From NCBI RefSeq assembly GCF_900114915.1, contig NZ_FOUS01000002.1:124001-188000 (forward strand): DNA of 64,000 nt. The letters are read 5' to 3'. Of this stretch, positions 51,358-60,374 are shown piece after piece (positions within the stretch are counted from its first letter, which is position 1; every line of letters starts with the position of its first letter). The DNA is from Bradyrhizobium sp. Rc3b. GTDB taxonomy: Bacteria; Pseudomonadota; Alphaproteobacteria; Rhizobiales; Xanthobacteraceae. Below the pieces are notes generated by a model, which worked only from the letters and a program-made list of their open reading frames with translations, did no database searches and was not told the DNA's origin. The translations under genes were made by a program, and so were the position numbers.

Positions 51358-53915
51358 ACTTGAGAGAATTCCGCGGCAATGCCTATCGGCTGGCTGATTG
51401 GCTGCCTTGGGCATGCCTGGTCGCGCCAGGCGTCATCCTCAACAAGGACGGCAGCTTTCAACGGACGATACGCTACCGCGGGCCGGACCTCGACAGTGCG
51501 ACCGAGGCCGAACTGATGAGCGTCGTATCTCGCGTCAACAACGTTCTGAAGCGCTTTGGCTCAGGCTGGGCCCTCTTCTTCGATGCCACGCGGATCCCAA
51601 CTGGGGAATATCCGCGGTCGGAATTTCCAGATCCGGTGTCGTGGCTGGTGGATGAGGAGCGACGGGCCGGTTTCGAAGGGCCGGCCGGAGTGGCGTGGGA
51701 GGATCCGTCACGCCCCGGCGGGCAGCACTTCGAAAGTGTGCTGCATCTGACCTTGATGTATTTGCCGCCGGCCGAAACGGTCTCGCGCCTCGAAGGCCTG
51801 TTTCTGGAGCGTCCCAAGGCGAGGAATCGCGGGGCTGGGGGACAACGCGTTCGTAGTGGTCAAACACCCAAACCTCATGAGGGCGGTGACATTGACGACG
51901 GGGAGACCGACGGCCAACGAAGATTTGACAGCGACCAGAAAGGCTATCGCGATCACCTCCAAAGATTCATCCAGGAAACCGATCGGGCGATCGATCTGCT
52001 ATCGTCGGTCCTGCCTGAGATCTGGCCTCTCAGTGATGCGGAGGTGCTCACCTATCTTCATAGCTGCGTCTCGACGAAGCGCCATCCGGTCAGCGTTCCC
52101 AAGATCCCGGCCTATCTTGATTGTTTCCTGAGCGATGAACCCTTGACCGGGGGATTGTCACCGGCGATCGGGCGGAGCCATCTGCGGGCGTTGACCGTCC
52201 TTGGGTTTCCGCACGTCACCTTTCCAGGCTTGCTCGATGAACTGAATCGGCTCGGCGTTGCCTATCGCTGGGCCACCCGGTTTATTCCGCTCGACCGTAC
52301 GCAGGCAAACGCAACCCTGTCGCGCTACCGTCGGCAGTGGTTTGCCAAGCGGAAGTCGCTGGGAGCGATCCTCAAGGAAGTCATGTTCAACGAGCAGGCA
52401 GCGCTGCTCGACACTGACGCCAGCAACAAGGCGCTTGATGCCGACGCTGCGCTCTCCGAGCTCGGCGACGATCTGGTTGCCTTCGGCTATATCACCACGA
52501 CCGTTACCGTAAGCGATGAGGACTCCCATCAGGCTAATGAGAAGATCCGTGCGGTCGAGCGGGTGATCAATAGCCGGGGCTTCACGGCCATCCGCGAGAG
52601 CGTCAACGCCGTGGAAGCCTGGCTTGGCAGTCTGCCGGGTCAAGCCTATGCCAACATCCGCCAGCCGATCGTCCACACCCTGAACCTCGCCCATATGTGC
52701 CCATTGTCGGCAGTATGGGCCGGACCCGAACGGTGCGAGCACCTCGACGGCCCGCCGCTTCTGGTCGCCAAGACCAAGGGGGCAACCCCGTTCCGGTTAT
52801 CGCTCCACGCCGGCGACGTCGGGCACACCATCATCGTCGGCCCTACGGGAGCGGGCAAGTCGGTCCTACTTTCGATGCTCGCGCTGCAATTCCGTCGATA
52901 TCCGAACGCGCAGTTGATCACGTTCGATAAGGGCCGGTCAGCCCGGGTCACCACGCTCGCATTGTCCGGCTCCTGGTACGAGCTAGGCGCCAAGGGCGGC
53001 ATTGCCTTTCAGCCGCTCAAGGACGTCGCGGACGAGGGGGCGAGAGTCTGGGCGCTCGACTGGCTCTGTGGCGTGCTCGCCCATGAGCGCGTGACCGTGA
53101 CCCCCGATGTCAAGGAGACGCTCTGGTCGGCGCTGAGGAGTCTCGGGTCCGCGCCGGTCTCGCAGCGGACGATGACCGGCCTCGTGGCGCTGCTTGCCCG
53201 CGACGCGCTGCGGCAGGCGCTGCAACCCTACACGCTGGAAGGACCCTATGGCCGCTTCCTGGACGCGGATGCCGACCGTCTTTCCGGTGCCGACGTGCTC
53301 ACCTTCGAGATGGAAGAACTCATGGCTTTGCCGGGGCTGGTCGCTCCGGTCCTGACCTATCTCTTCCACAGCCTTGACGACCGCTTCGACGGCCGGCCCA
53401 CGCTGCTGGTGCTTGATGAGGCCTGGGTCTTCCTGGACGATCCGCTCTTCGCGAGCCGAATTCGCGAATGGCTGAAGACACTGCGCAAGAAGAACGTTTC
53501 GGTGATCTTTGCGACCCAATCGCTGGCCGATATCGCCGACAGCCAGATTGCCCCTGCGATCATCGAATCCTGTCCAAGCCGCATCTTCCTTCCGAACCCC
53601 AGAGCGCTGGAGCCGACCCAGACCGAGACCTATCGCCGGTTCGGCCTGAACGACACGCAAATTCGTCTGATCGCGGAAGCCTTCCCGAAGCGCGACTACT
53701 ACCTGCAATCCCGCGCCGGAAACCGCTTGTTTGAACTCGGCCTCGGACCGGTGGCGCTCGCGCTGGTCGCGGCGTCCTCGCCGGAAGATCAACGGACCGT
53801 CGATGCGGTCCTGTCTCGCTCCGGCCCCCATCACTTCGCCAAGCGCTATCTCGCAGAGCGAGAGCTGCACTGGGCAGCGAACCTGATCAGCACCTTCGAA
53901 CAGGCCAAGGCCTGA
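51351..53915 (+). CDS. trbE: TrbE, VirB4-type ATPase
   Basis: 854-residue VirB4-family ATPase, the largest channel component. The N-terminal domain begins LREFRGNAYRLADWLPWACLVAPGVILNKDGSFQ. A charged insertion at about residues 165-200 (NRGAGGQRVRSGQTPKPHE, Asp/Gln-rich) precedes the conserved core. Walker A is IIVGPTGAGKSVLLSML (near residue 497), Walker B is LLVLDEAWVFLDDPLF, and IFATQSLADIADS follows. C-terminal motifs of the VirB4 family are present (NPRALEPTQTETYRRFGLNDTQIRLI). ATG 51351 overlaps trbD. Confidence 0.95.
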   Translation: MLNLREFRGNAYRLADWLPWACLVAPGVILNKDGSFQRTIRYRGPDLDSATEAELMSVVSRVNNVLKRFGSGWALFFDATRIPTGEYPRSEFPDPVSWLVDEERRAGFEGPAGVAWEDPSRPGGQHFESVLHLTLMYLPPAETVSRLEGLFLERPKARNRGAGGQRVRSGQTPKPHEGGDIDDGETDGQRRFDSDQKGYRDHLQRFIQETDRAIDLLSSVLPEIWPLSDAEVLTYLHSCVSTKRHPVSVPKIPAYLDCFLSDEPLTGGLSPAIGRSHLRALTVLGFPHVTFPGLLDELNRLGVAYRWATRFIPLDRTQANATLSRYRRQWFAKRKSLGAILKEVMFNEQAALLDTDASNKALDADAALSELGDDLVAFGYITTTVTVSDEDSHQANEKIRAVERVINSRGFTAIRESVNAVEAWLGSLPGQAYANIRQPIVHTLNLAHMCPLSAVWAGPERCEHLDGPPLLVAKTKGATPFRLSLHAGDVGHTIIVGPTGAGKSVLLSMLALQFRRYPNAQLITFDKGRSARVTTLALSGSWYELGAKGGIAFQPLKDVADEGARVWALDWLCGVLAHERVTVTPDVKETLWSALRSLGSAPVSQRTMTGLVALLARDALRQALQPYTLEGPYGRFLDADADRLSGADVLTFEMEELMALPGLVAPVLTYLFHSLDDRFDGRPTLLVLDEAWVFLDDPLFASRIREWLKTLRKKNVSVIFATQSLADIADSQIAPAIIESCPSRIFLPNPRALEPTQTETYRRFGLNDTQIRLIAEAFPKRDYYLQSRAGNRLFELGLGPVALALVAASSPEDQRTVDAVLSRSGPHHFAKRYLAERELHWAANLISTFEQAKA

Positions 53916-53942
53916 CCTCAATCTCAATTCCTGGAGTCTTCC

Positions 53943-54701
53943 ATGCTCGAAAGCGTCGGCCGCATGTTCTTGGGTACAACTTCAAGAGTTATCATGACAA
54001 CAATACTATCGATCGCCATCGCCGTGAATGGTTCGCAACGGCTTGGCGCGTTTGATATCGTATTCGATCCTACCAATTACAGCCAGAATCTGCTGACTGC
54101 CGCACGAGCGCTTGATCAGATCAACAATCAGATCAGGAGCCTCGAGAACCAGGCGCAATCATTGCGCAATCAGACAAAAAATCTCGCCGCCCTGCCGACG
54201 AGCGTCGTCGGCCAACTCACGTCGACGATCAACCAGATGAACACGCTGATTGGTCAGGCCAAGAACATCTCATTCGATGTTCAGAAAACGCAGCAGGACT
54301 TCGCTCGGTTGTATCCTCGCCAATACGCGGCGGCGGTTTCGTCCGACAAGATGGTGCAGGATGCGGCCGTACGTTGGGACAACAGCTACGATGGACTGAA
54401 GCAGTCGCTCACGCTTCAGTCCGCAATTGTCGGCTCGTTGGATCAGGACGGCCAAACACTCCGAACCCTGATGGCAAATTCGTCCGCTGCGGTCGGTTCG
54501 CTACAAGCCCAACAGTCCGGCAACGAACTGCTCGCGCTGCAGATCAAGCAGTCGTTGCAGGCCCAGGCGCTCATGGCAACGCAGGCGCGCGCGGACACGT
54601 TGCGTGCAGCCGAACAGCAGGCATCTTCGGCGGCCGCGAAGGAGCGATTCAATCGCTTCATCGGCGATGGCGCCATGCCTACACCGCCGGCAAGTAAGTG
54701 A
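53943..54701 (+). CDS. trbJ: TrbJ, VirB5-like protein
   Basis: 252-residue exported protein (hydrophobic start VIMTTILSIAIAVNGSQRLGA, then FDIVFDPTNYSQNLLTAARALDQINNQIRSLENQAQSLRNQTKNLA). The helix-rich, coiled-coil-like body with many Gln/Asn repeats is characteristic of TrbJ, a periplasmic minor pilus component. The start ATG 53943 follows GGAG. It begins 27 bases after trbE. No TrbK lipoprotein gene follows, unlike Ti-plasmid trb operons. Confidence 0.92.
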   Translation: MLESVGRMFLGTTSRVIMTTILSIAIAVNGSQRLGAFDIVFDPTNYSQNLLTAARALDQINNQIRSLENQAQSLRNQTKNLAALPTSVVGQLTSTINQMNTLIGQAKNISFDVQKTQQDFARLYPRQYAAAVSSDKMVQDAAVRWDNSYDGLKQSLTLQSAIVGSLDQDGQTLRTLMANSSAAVGSLQAQQSGNELLALQIKQSLQAQALMATQARADTLRAAEQQASSAAAKERFNRFIGDGAMPTPPASK

Positions 54702-54708
54702 GGGCGCA

Positions 54709-55869
54709 ATGGCTGATCTCTCCGTCATTGACCGGTTCACCGACACCTTCTCGCGCTACATCGACTCCGGATTTGGCCTTCTGTCCGGCGACGTCTCATT
54801 CTTGAGCTCAACGTTGATCGGCATCGACCTGACCCTAGCAGGGCTTGCCTGGAGCATGCGGGCGGACGACCACATCATGGTCACGCTCGCCAAGAAGGTG
54901 CTTTATGTCGGTGCTTTCGCGTTCATTATCGGCAACTTCAAGAGCCTTGCCGATATCATCTTCGCGTCCTTCTCCAGCATCGGTCTGAAGGCGTCAGGCG
55001 GGAGCTTGAGCGCGGCCGACCTGGCGCGGCCCGGGTTTGTCGCCTCGGCCGGGTTCACGGCCGCCCATCCGCTTCTGGAGGAGACCGGGCAATTCTCGGG
55101 CTTTGATGTCCTGACCAACCTGCCGACGATCCTGATCCTGCTGTTCTGCTGGATCCTGATTGTGCTCGCGTTCTTCATCCTGTCGGTGCAGCTCTTTGTC
55201 ACGCTGATCGAGTTCAAGCTCACAACGCTTGCAAGCTTCATCCTCGTGCCATTCGCCCTGTGGGGTAAGACCGCATTTCTTGCGGAGAAGACGCTCGGCA
55301 ACGTGGTCGCCTCGGGAGTGAAGGTGATGGTTCTCGCGATCATCATCGGCATCGGTTCGACCATCTTCGGTCAGCTCGCGAGCACGCTGACGAAGCCGGT
55401 CGATATCGTGTCGGCCATGAGCTTGTTGCTGGCAGCCCTTTCGCTGTTTGGCCTCGGTATCTTCGGCCCAGGAATCGCGGCGGGATTGGTCTCAGGTGCA
55501 CCCCAGCTCGGCGCTGGAGCTGCCGCCGGAACGGTGGCGGGCGCGGCGGCTGTCGTGATCGGCGGCGGAGCGGCGGCTGCCGGAGGCTTACACCTTGCGG
55601 CGGGCAGCTCAATGACTGCGGTTCGCTCAGCAGCGTCGCTCACTGGTGCGTCTTCGGCAGCCGGCGCATCAGCCCGGGCCTCAACCGTGGATCAGCTCTC
55701 GAGCGCGGGTACTGGCGCGACGAACGGAGCGGCCGCGTCAGGCGCAGGGCGTGCAGCGGCGCCGTCAGGGCGCGGACACGCGAGGGAAGCGGCACAAGTC
55801 GCAGCTCACACGCTGAAAGAGGGCGACAAGGGTGGGCATTCGTCGGGCCCAAAGCTGGGGGAGGAGTAG
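54709..55869 (+). CDS. trbL: TrbL, VirB6-type membrane protein
   Basis: 386-residue polytopic inner-membrane protein: N-terminal region IDRFTDTFSRYIDSGFGLLSGDVSFLSSTLIGIDLTLAGLAW followed by several membrane helices (LPTILILLFCWILIVLAFFILSVQLFVTLIEFKLTTLASFILVPFALWG; VVASGVKVMVLAIIIGIGSTIFG; ALSLFGLGIFGPGIAAGLVSG). The last 120 residues are Ala/Gly/Ser-rich low complexity. This matches TrbL/VirB6, which forms the inner-membrane pore. The start ATG 54709 has GTGAGGG upstream. Confidence 0.93.
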   Translation: MADLSVIDRFTDTFSRYIDSGFGLLSGDVSFLSSTLIGIDLTLAGLAWSMRADDHIMVTLAKKVLYVGAFAFIIGNFKSLADIIFASFSSIGLKASGGSLSAADLARPGFVASAGFTAAHPLLEETGQFSGFDVLTNLPTILILLFCWILIVLAFFILSVQLFVTLIEFKLTTLASFILVPFALWGKTAFLAEKTLGNVVASGVKVMVLAIIIGIGSTIFGQLASTLTKPVDIVSAMSLLLAALSLFGLGIFGPGIAAGLVSGAPQLGAGAAAGTVAGAAAVVIGGGAAAAGGLHLAAGSSMTAVRSAASLTGASSAAGASARASTVDQLSSAGTGATNGAAASGAGRAAAPSGRGHAREAAQVAAHTLKEGDKGGHSSGPKLGEE

Positions 55870-55872
55870 GAT

Positions 55873-56577
55873 ATGGCTGGTCACCCCTTTCAGCGCGTGT
55901 CCGTCCGCTACGGCGAAACGCCAGAGCCGGTCACGCCCTATCAGAAGGCAGCCCAGGTCTGGGACGAGCGGCTCGGGTCCGCCCGTGTTCAGGCCAGCAA
56001 CTGGCGCCTTGCAGCGCTGGCAGCCATCGGCCTGTCCAGCGTTCTCGGATTGACGATCTTCACCCAGATCGCTCGCTCCGGTATCGTTCCCTACGTGGTC
56101 GAGGTCGATCGGCTTGGTGAAGTCCGAGCAGTCGGGCCGGCGCTCGAGGCCTACCAGCCGTCTGATGCACAGATCGCGCATTTCCTTGCGCGGTTCATCG
56201 AGAACGTCCGCTCGCTGTCGATTGATCCGGTCATCGTCCGGGCGAACTGGCTGCGTGCCTACGACTTCGTCACCGACCGCGGCGCGCAGGCGTTGAACGA
56301 CTACGCGCGCGAAGCCGATCCATTCACGAAGATCGGCTCCAAGACCGTGACCACTGAGGTCACGTCCGTGGTGCGCGCATCCGGCGACAGCTTCGAGATC
56401 CGCTGGAAAGAGAACACCTACGAGAATGGCGCGATCGCTAAGACCGAGCGCTTCACGGGTCTCGTCACCACCGTTCTCAAGCCGCCCGCGGATGCCGAAA
56501 CACTGCGGAAGAACCCGCTCGGCCTCTACGTCCATTCTCTCAACTGGTCGCGCGACCTCATCGGAGACGCCAAATGA
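55873..56577 (+). CDS. trbF: TrbF, VirB8-type protein
   Basis: 234-residue bitopic inner-membrane protein. A cytoplasmic N-terminus (VRYGETPEPVTPYQKAAQVWDERLGSARVQASNWR) leads to one membrane helix (LAALAAIGLSSVLGLTIFTQ) and a periplasmic VirB8-like domain (VPYVVEVDRLGEVRAVGPALEAYQPSDAQIAHFLARFIENVRSL; NWLRAYDFVTDRGAQALNDYAR). It scaffolds channel assembly. It starts three bases after the trbL stop and overlaps trbG as ATGA. Confidence 0.94.
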   Translation: MAGHPFQRVSVRYGETPEPVTPYQKAAQVWDERLGSARVQASNWRLAALAAIGLSSVLGLTIFTQIARSGIVPYVVEVDRLGEVRAVGPALEAYQPSDAQIAHFLARFIENVRSLSIDPVIVRANWLRAYDFVTDRGAQALNDYAREADPFTKIGSKTVTTEVTSVVRASGDSFEIRWKENTYENGAIAKTERFTGLVTTVLKPPADAETLRKNPLGLYVHSLNWSRDLIGDAK

Positions 56578-57599
56578 ATTCCAAAGCCCTCACCAAGCTC
56601 GCGTCGGCCAGCTTCCTTGCCTTGTCGCTTGGGCTCGCCGGATGCGCCACCAAGCTCAATCTCGAGGTGCCCTATGATGAGATGACATTTGAGAAGGCCC
56701 TTCCAGAGAGCGATCCGCCGGCGCCGGTGCAAGTCGTCGAAACGCCCAAGGTCCTGCCGTTGCCTGGCCAGCTGAAGCCGTTTCCGACGAAGGCCGCCAA
56801 GGAAGAGAAACTGCCGCCGGAGCAGGCGATCGCGAAAGCGAACAAGGCCGCGCGGATGGAGCCCACACGCGCCGGGTATATCAACGCCATCCAAGTTTAT
56901 CCCTGGACAGAAGGAGCGCTCTACCGGCTTTATGCAAGCCCGGAGAAAGTCTCGACCATCGCGCTGCAGCCGGGCGAGGAACTGATCGACGTTTCCACAG
57001 GCGATACGGTTCGCTGGGTCGTCGGCGATACATCAAGCGGGCAGGGGAGCTCGCGGCGCGTGCATATCTTGGTCAAGCCGACGCTTCCGGACATTCAGAC
57101 CAACCTCGTGGTGCTGACGGACCGGCGCGCCTATCACCTCGAGCTCGTCTCGACCAAGCAGACCTACATGGCGTCCATCTCGTGGACCTATCCGACCGAT
57201 ACGCTCGTCGCGCTCCACAAGCAGAACGCCGCCGCCCAGCAGAATGAAGAGCGGATCGCCGATCGCGGGGTGCGGCTCGACAGCCTGAATTTCCGCTATC
57301 GCATCGAAGGTGACGATCCTCCGTGGCGGCCGGTGCGCGCTTTCGATGACGGCCGCAAGGTCTATATCCAGATGCCGTCTGGCCTGTCGCAAGGCGAAGC
57401 GCCGCCTTTGTTCGTCGCCGGAGCCGATGGCCGGCCAAACCTCGTCAACTACCGGGTCCGCGGTTCCTACTACATCGTCGATCGGATGTTCGGCGCCGCT
57501 GAACTTCGCCTTGGCGAAGAACCGCAGCGCATCGTCCGGATCATCCGCATCGACGCGCGACCGGTATCTCAGGTCTTCAGCACCGGGAGTGCCTCATGA
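56574..57599 (+). CDS. trbG: TrbG, VirB9-type lipoprotein
   Basis: 341-residue outer-membrane-complex component. A lipoprotein signal is present (ASFLALSLGLAGCATKL, with lipobox LAGC), followed by a Pro-rich linker and a C-terminal VirB9-like beta domain (VHILVKPTLPDIQTNLVVLTDRRAYHLEL; FRYRIEGDDPPWRPVRAFDDGRKVYIQMPSGL; NYRVRGSYYIVDRMFGAAELRLG). Start and stop overlap its neighbours as ATGA on both sides. It forms the outer core with TrbI. Confidence 0.94.
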   Translation: MNSKALTKLASASFLALSLGLAGCATKLNLEVPYDEMTFEKALPESDPPAPVQVVETPKVLPLPGQLKPFPTKAAKEEKLPPEQAIAKANKAARMEPTRAGYINAIQVYPWTEGALYRLYASPEKVSTIALQPGEELIDVSTGDTVRWVVGDTSSGQGSSRRVHILVKPTLPDIQTNLVVLTDRRAYHLELVSTKQTYMASISWTYPTDTLVALHKQNAAAQQNEERIADRGVRLDSLNFRYRIEGDDPPWRPVRAFDDGRKVYIQMPSGLSQGEAPPLFVAGADGRPNLVNYRVRGSYYIVDRMFGAAELRLGEEPQRIVRIIRIDARPVSQVFSTGSAS

Positions 57600-58873
57600 C
57601 GACAGGATTGGATCGGGATCCGGAGCCGCTGGAACTGCGAGCACGTCCGCGGCCCGTTCGGCGCCTCAACAGGCGCGCACTCATGATCGGATGCGCTGTT
57701 GCGGCGCTGTTTGTTGGCGGGGCGATACTCATTGCGCTCTGGCCGCAATCCTTCAAGCAGTCGGAGCGGACGGAGCTCTACAATACCGACCGCAAGCAGA
57801 CCGCCGAGGGCTTGAGCAAGCTGCCAAAGTCCTACGAGGAATTGCCGCCCTCGACGCCTCGGCTTGGACCGCCGTCTCCTGGGGATATCGGCCGGGCCTT
57901 TGCGGAGAACGAGAAGAAGGCCGGCGTTGCGTCGGACGCGGGCTTCCGGAACAACCCGGAGGAAGACGCCGAACGGGCCGAGCGGATTCGGCAGACGCGG
58001 ATCGCTCAGCAGGCAAAGGAGTCGGGTTTGTTCGTCCGCCTGTCGGAGAAGCAGGAGAAGCGCAAGCAGGCAAGCACGACCGAAGCGCCGGCTGCTGCCC
58101 CATCCGCATTCCGGCCTTCAACGCCCGACACAGGACCATCTGCGGCGGAGCTCGCAAGAACGGCGCAGGCAATGATCGACCGCTCCAGCGAGATCATTCC
58201 CTCGTCGCAGGCGCGAAAGCTGGCCTTCGTGGGGGCGAAAGCCGACACGGAAACCACCAATCCCCATGCGCTCAAACCAGCGCCATCCACCTATGCAGTG
58301 ATGGCAGGGTCGATCATCCCGGCGAGCCTCGTCACGGGCCTGAATTCGGACCTGCCCGGGGCTACCATCGGCCAGGTCACCGAGAACGTCTACGACACGG
58401 TAACCGGCGAGCACCTCTTGATCCCGCAAGGGACAAGGATCGTGGGAAAGTACGATAGCGTCGTCGCCTTTGGCCAGAAGCGGGCGCTGGTCGTCTGGAG
58501 CCGGCTCATCCTACCGAACGGCAATTCGATCGTGATCGAGAACCTTCCGGCCACTGACGTTGCTGGCTACGCCGGGCTCGAGGACCAGGTGGACTTCCAT
58601 ACCTGGCAGTTGCTCAAGGGCGTGGCTCTGGCGACCTTGATCGGGGTAGGGACTCAACTATCGATCGGAAACGACGAGAGCGATCTCGTGAAGGCCCTGC
58701 GGGAAAGCACGCAGCAGACGACAAACCGGGCCGGCCAGCGCCTGGTCGAGCGCGAGCTCGACGTGCAGCCGACGATCACGGTGCGGCCGGGCTGGCCGTT
58801 GCGGGTGATTGTTTCGAAGGATCTGGTGCTGAGGCCGTATCAGGACGTTCAGACGGTGGCGAAGGGCAGGTGA
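57596..58873 (+). CDS. trbI: TrbI, VirB10-type protein
   Basis: 425-residue energy-transducing channel protein. One N-terminal membrane helix (ALMIGCAVAALFVGGAILIALWP) and a long Pro/charged periplasmic linker precede the VirB10 beta-barrel domain (VMAGSIIPASLVTGLNSDLPGATIGQVTENVYDTVTGEHLLIPQGTRIVGKYDSVVAFGQKRALVVW). The C-terminus includes the antenna-like region LEDQVDFHTWQLLKGVALATLIGVG and ends in DLVLRPYQ. Overlaps trbG as ATGA. It completes the trb set. Confidence 0.95.
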   Translation: MTTGLDRDPEPLELRARPRPVRRLNRRALMIGCAVAALFVGGAILIALWPQSFKQSERTELYNTDRKQTAEGLSKLPKSYEELPPSTPRLGPPSPGDIGRAFAENEKKAGVASDAGFRNNPEEDAERAERIRQTRIAQQAKESGLFVRLSEKQEKRKQASTTEAPAAAPSAFRPSTPDTGPSAAELARTAQAMIDRSSEIIPSSQARKLAFVGAKADTETTNPHALKPAPSTYAVMAGSIIPASLVTGLNSDLPGATIGQVTENVYDTVTGEHLLIPQGTRIVGKYDSVVAFGQKRALVVWSRLILPNGNSIVIENLPATDVAGYAGLEDQVDFHTWQLLKGVALATLIGVGTQLSIGNDESDLVKALRESTQQTTNRAGQRLVERELDVQPTITVRPGWPLRVIVSKDLVLRPYQDVQTVAKGR

Positions 58874-58876
58874 GGG

Positions 58877-59104
58877 ATGAAACTCGGGAAGCTACCTGAT
58901 CGGACTCCGGTTAAAATGAATCTGGTGCTGGTGCCGAGCCTTGCCAAGCGGCTACGGGATTATGCTGATTTCTATGCCGAGACTTACGGCAGCCGGGAGG
59001 AAGTGGCTGTGCTGATACCGTTTATGCTCGAGGCATTTCTCGAGAGCGATGCAGAGTTTCGAAAGGCTAAGAGGACAACGAGCGCAGATGTCGCCTCGAC
59101 CTAA
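58877..59104 (+). CDS. DUF2274 protein of the trb operon
   Basis: 75-residue protein of DUF2274, commonly the last gene of rhizobial trb operons (KLGKLPDRTPVKMNLVLVPSLAKRLRDYADFYAETYGSREEVAVLIPFMLEAFLESDAEFRKAK). The helical pattern with an RHH-like VLVPSLAKRLRDYA is suggestive of DNA binding, but its role is unknown. The start ATG 58877 is three bases after the trbI stop. Confidence 0.87.
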   Translation: MKLGKLPDRTPVKMNLVLVPSLAKRLRDYADFYAETYGSREEVAVLIPFMLEAFLESDAEFRKAKRTTSADVAST

Positions 59105-59114
59105 CACCCCCCTC

Positions 59115-59513
59115 CTAGCTCGAGACGGGATTCATCATGGCAATCGCGTGCTGCACAGAACGGATCGATTTTTGAAGCCTTTCGAGCAGTATTTTTAGAT
59201 CGCTCTCCGTCGTTTCTTCCATGTAGATATTTTTGCGATCGAGGAGCATATCGACAAGCTCGTCAAGCGAAATAGTCCTGTTTGCGGAGCAGAGGTTGGA
59301 CGCCACCCCGCTCGCTGTAGACGTAATCTCTCCCGCCCCAGATAAGCTCACTTCGATCGAGAGGTTGGCTAGGACTGTGCGTTCGATCAGTTCAGCAGGA
59401 AACTCGATCGAAGTCACCACTATCCTGCTTGAGACATCTCGATATCCAAGCCTCCAAGTGGTTCTCCCACACTCGGCGAACGGGCTGAGATGCAGCTTGT
59501 GATCTGGCCACAT
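59115..59513 (-). CDS. Hypothetical protein divergent from XRE regulator
   Basis: 132 residues, no family recognised. The C-terminal half is helical and charged (LDELVDMLLDRKNIYMEETTESDLKILLERLQKSIRSVQHAIAMMNP), the N-terminal half is strand-like (SRIVVTSIEFPAELIERTVLANLSIEVSL). Convergent with the end of the trb operon and divergent from the XRE gene at 59611, with operator-like repeats between them. That layout is like qseM-qseC of Mesorhizobium ICEs, where a divergent pair controls transfer, but the protein does not look like QseM. Function unknown. Confidence 0.5.
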   Translation of the reverse strand: MWPDHKLHLSPFAECGRTTWRLGYRDVSSRIVVTSIEFPAELIERTVLANLSIEVSLSGAGEITSTASGVASNLCSANRTISLDELVDMLLDRKNIYMEETTESDLKILLERLQKSIRSVQHAIAMMNPVSS

Positions 59514-59559
59514 GACATTCTTCTGGGTTGGTGTCGCCTTGATCGGGGAATTCCATCAA

Positions 59560-59586
59560 TAGAGACTATAATCCCTAGAGACTATA
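59560..59586. promoter_or_regulatory. Direct-repeat operator at the XRE promoter
   Basis: TAGAGACTATA occurs twice, at 59560-59570 and 59576-59586, 16 bases apart, in the gap between the divergent hypothetical gene and the XRE gene. The tandem arrangement suits a Cro/C1-type regulator controlling its own promoter. Confidence 0.6.
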
Positions 59587-59610
59587 TGCCTCACCGTGTT
59601 CGCTCCTGCA

Positions 59611-59820
59611 ATGCAGGATTGGCGGAAAATCGTCGGCAGGAACGTGCGGAGGATTCGCCAAGAACGGGAGATGACACAGGAGAAGCTTGCCTTCGAAGCC
59701 GAGCTAGACTTGACGTACGTCGGAGGCATTGAGCGTGGCAAACGCAATCCAAGTTTGCTTGTATTGGCGAGAATTGCCGAAGCACTCTCCGTGCATTTGA
59801 CTAAGTTGCTCGCTGAGTAG
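59611..59820 (+). CDS. XRE-family HTH regulator
   Basis: 69-residue Cro/C1-type DNA-binding protein that is essentially one HTH domain: IVGRNVRRIRQEREMTQEKLAFEAELDLTYVGGIERGKRNPSLLVLARIAEALSVHLTKLLAE. Such tiny regulators are very common in rhizobia and mobile elements. The start ATG 59611 is used; GTG 59596 is possible. Its likely operators, two TAGAGACTATA repeats, lie 25-50 bases upstream. It stands between the trb operon and the hxs cluster and could regulate either. Confidence 0.85.
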   Translation: MQDWRKIVGRNVRRIRQEREMTQEKLAFEAELDLTYVGGIERGKRNPSLLVLARIAEALSVHLTKLLAE

Positions 59821-60374
59821 TTCCTGCGATGCCTTACTGACGCCTTGGCGCGCTGAGCTGCTGCCGGTTTGATCGACACCGGGTTCGGAAACTCGCACGC
59901 CGGCAGATCAAGACGCGCGATGGTAAGGGCGCGCGTTCGCGGGCGTAAGGATCGTCGCAATCATGTATCCAGCCGTGCCCTCATACTCGCGGATGGCGCC
60001 TATTTCGTGCAGCACGGAAACGGCGCGGCCGTATAATGTCCGGATCGCGGGCCCCTTTCGTTGAACTCAGCATCGAAATCATCTGCCCGCGCCGCGCGCG
60101 AATGAGTCTATGTTCCCCGTCTCTTTCTTTGCCAGACCAGAGGTTCGAAATCGCAATGCATCGTGCAATTTCACCGGTTCCGATCGAAAACGTCGCGCGG
60201 ACTGGCAGCATTTCGGAGAAAAAACACTGCGTTATCAATCCTGTGCCGAATTGGCGCAGCGGAGGCATCGGTTTGGACTGAACGCGCGTTCAAACAATAG
60301 AACTATAGACTTCTCGCGCTCAGAAGTTGTAAGAGTGCATATTCATTGAGCAAATTAAGAAAGTGGGGGGCTAA
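59821..60374. other. Region upstream of hxsA
   Basis: About 550 bases with no credible gene. The last 80 bases become AT-rich and include ACTTCT (60309-60314) and AGAAGT (60322-60327), a short inverted repeat that may be an operator, followed by a G-rich run just before hxsA. This stretch must contain the hxs promoter. Confidence 0.45.
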
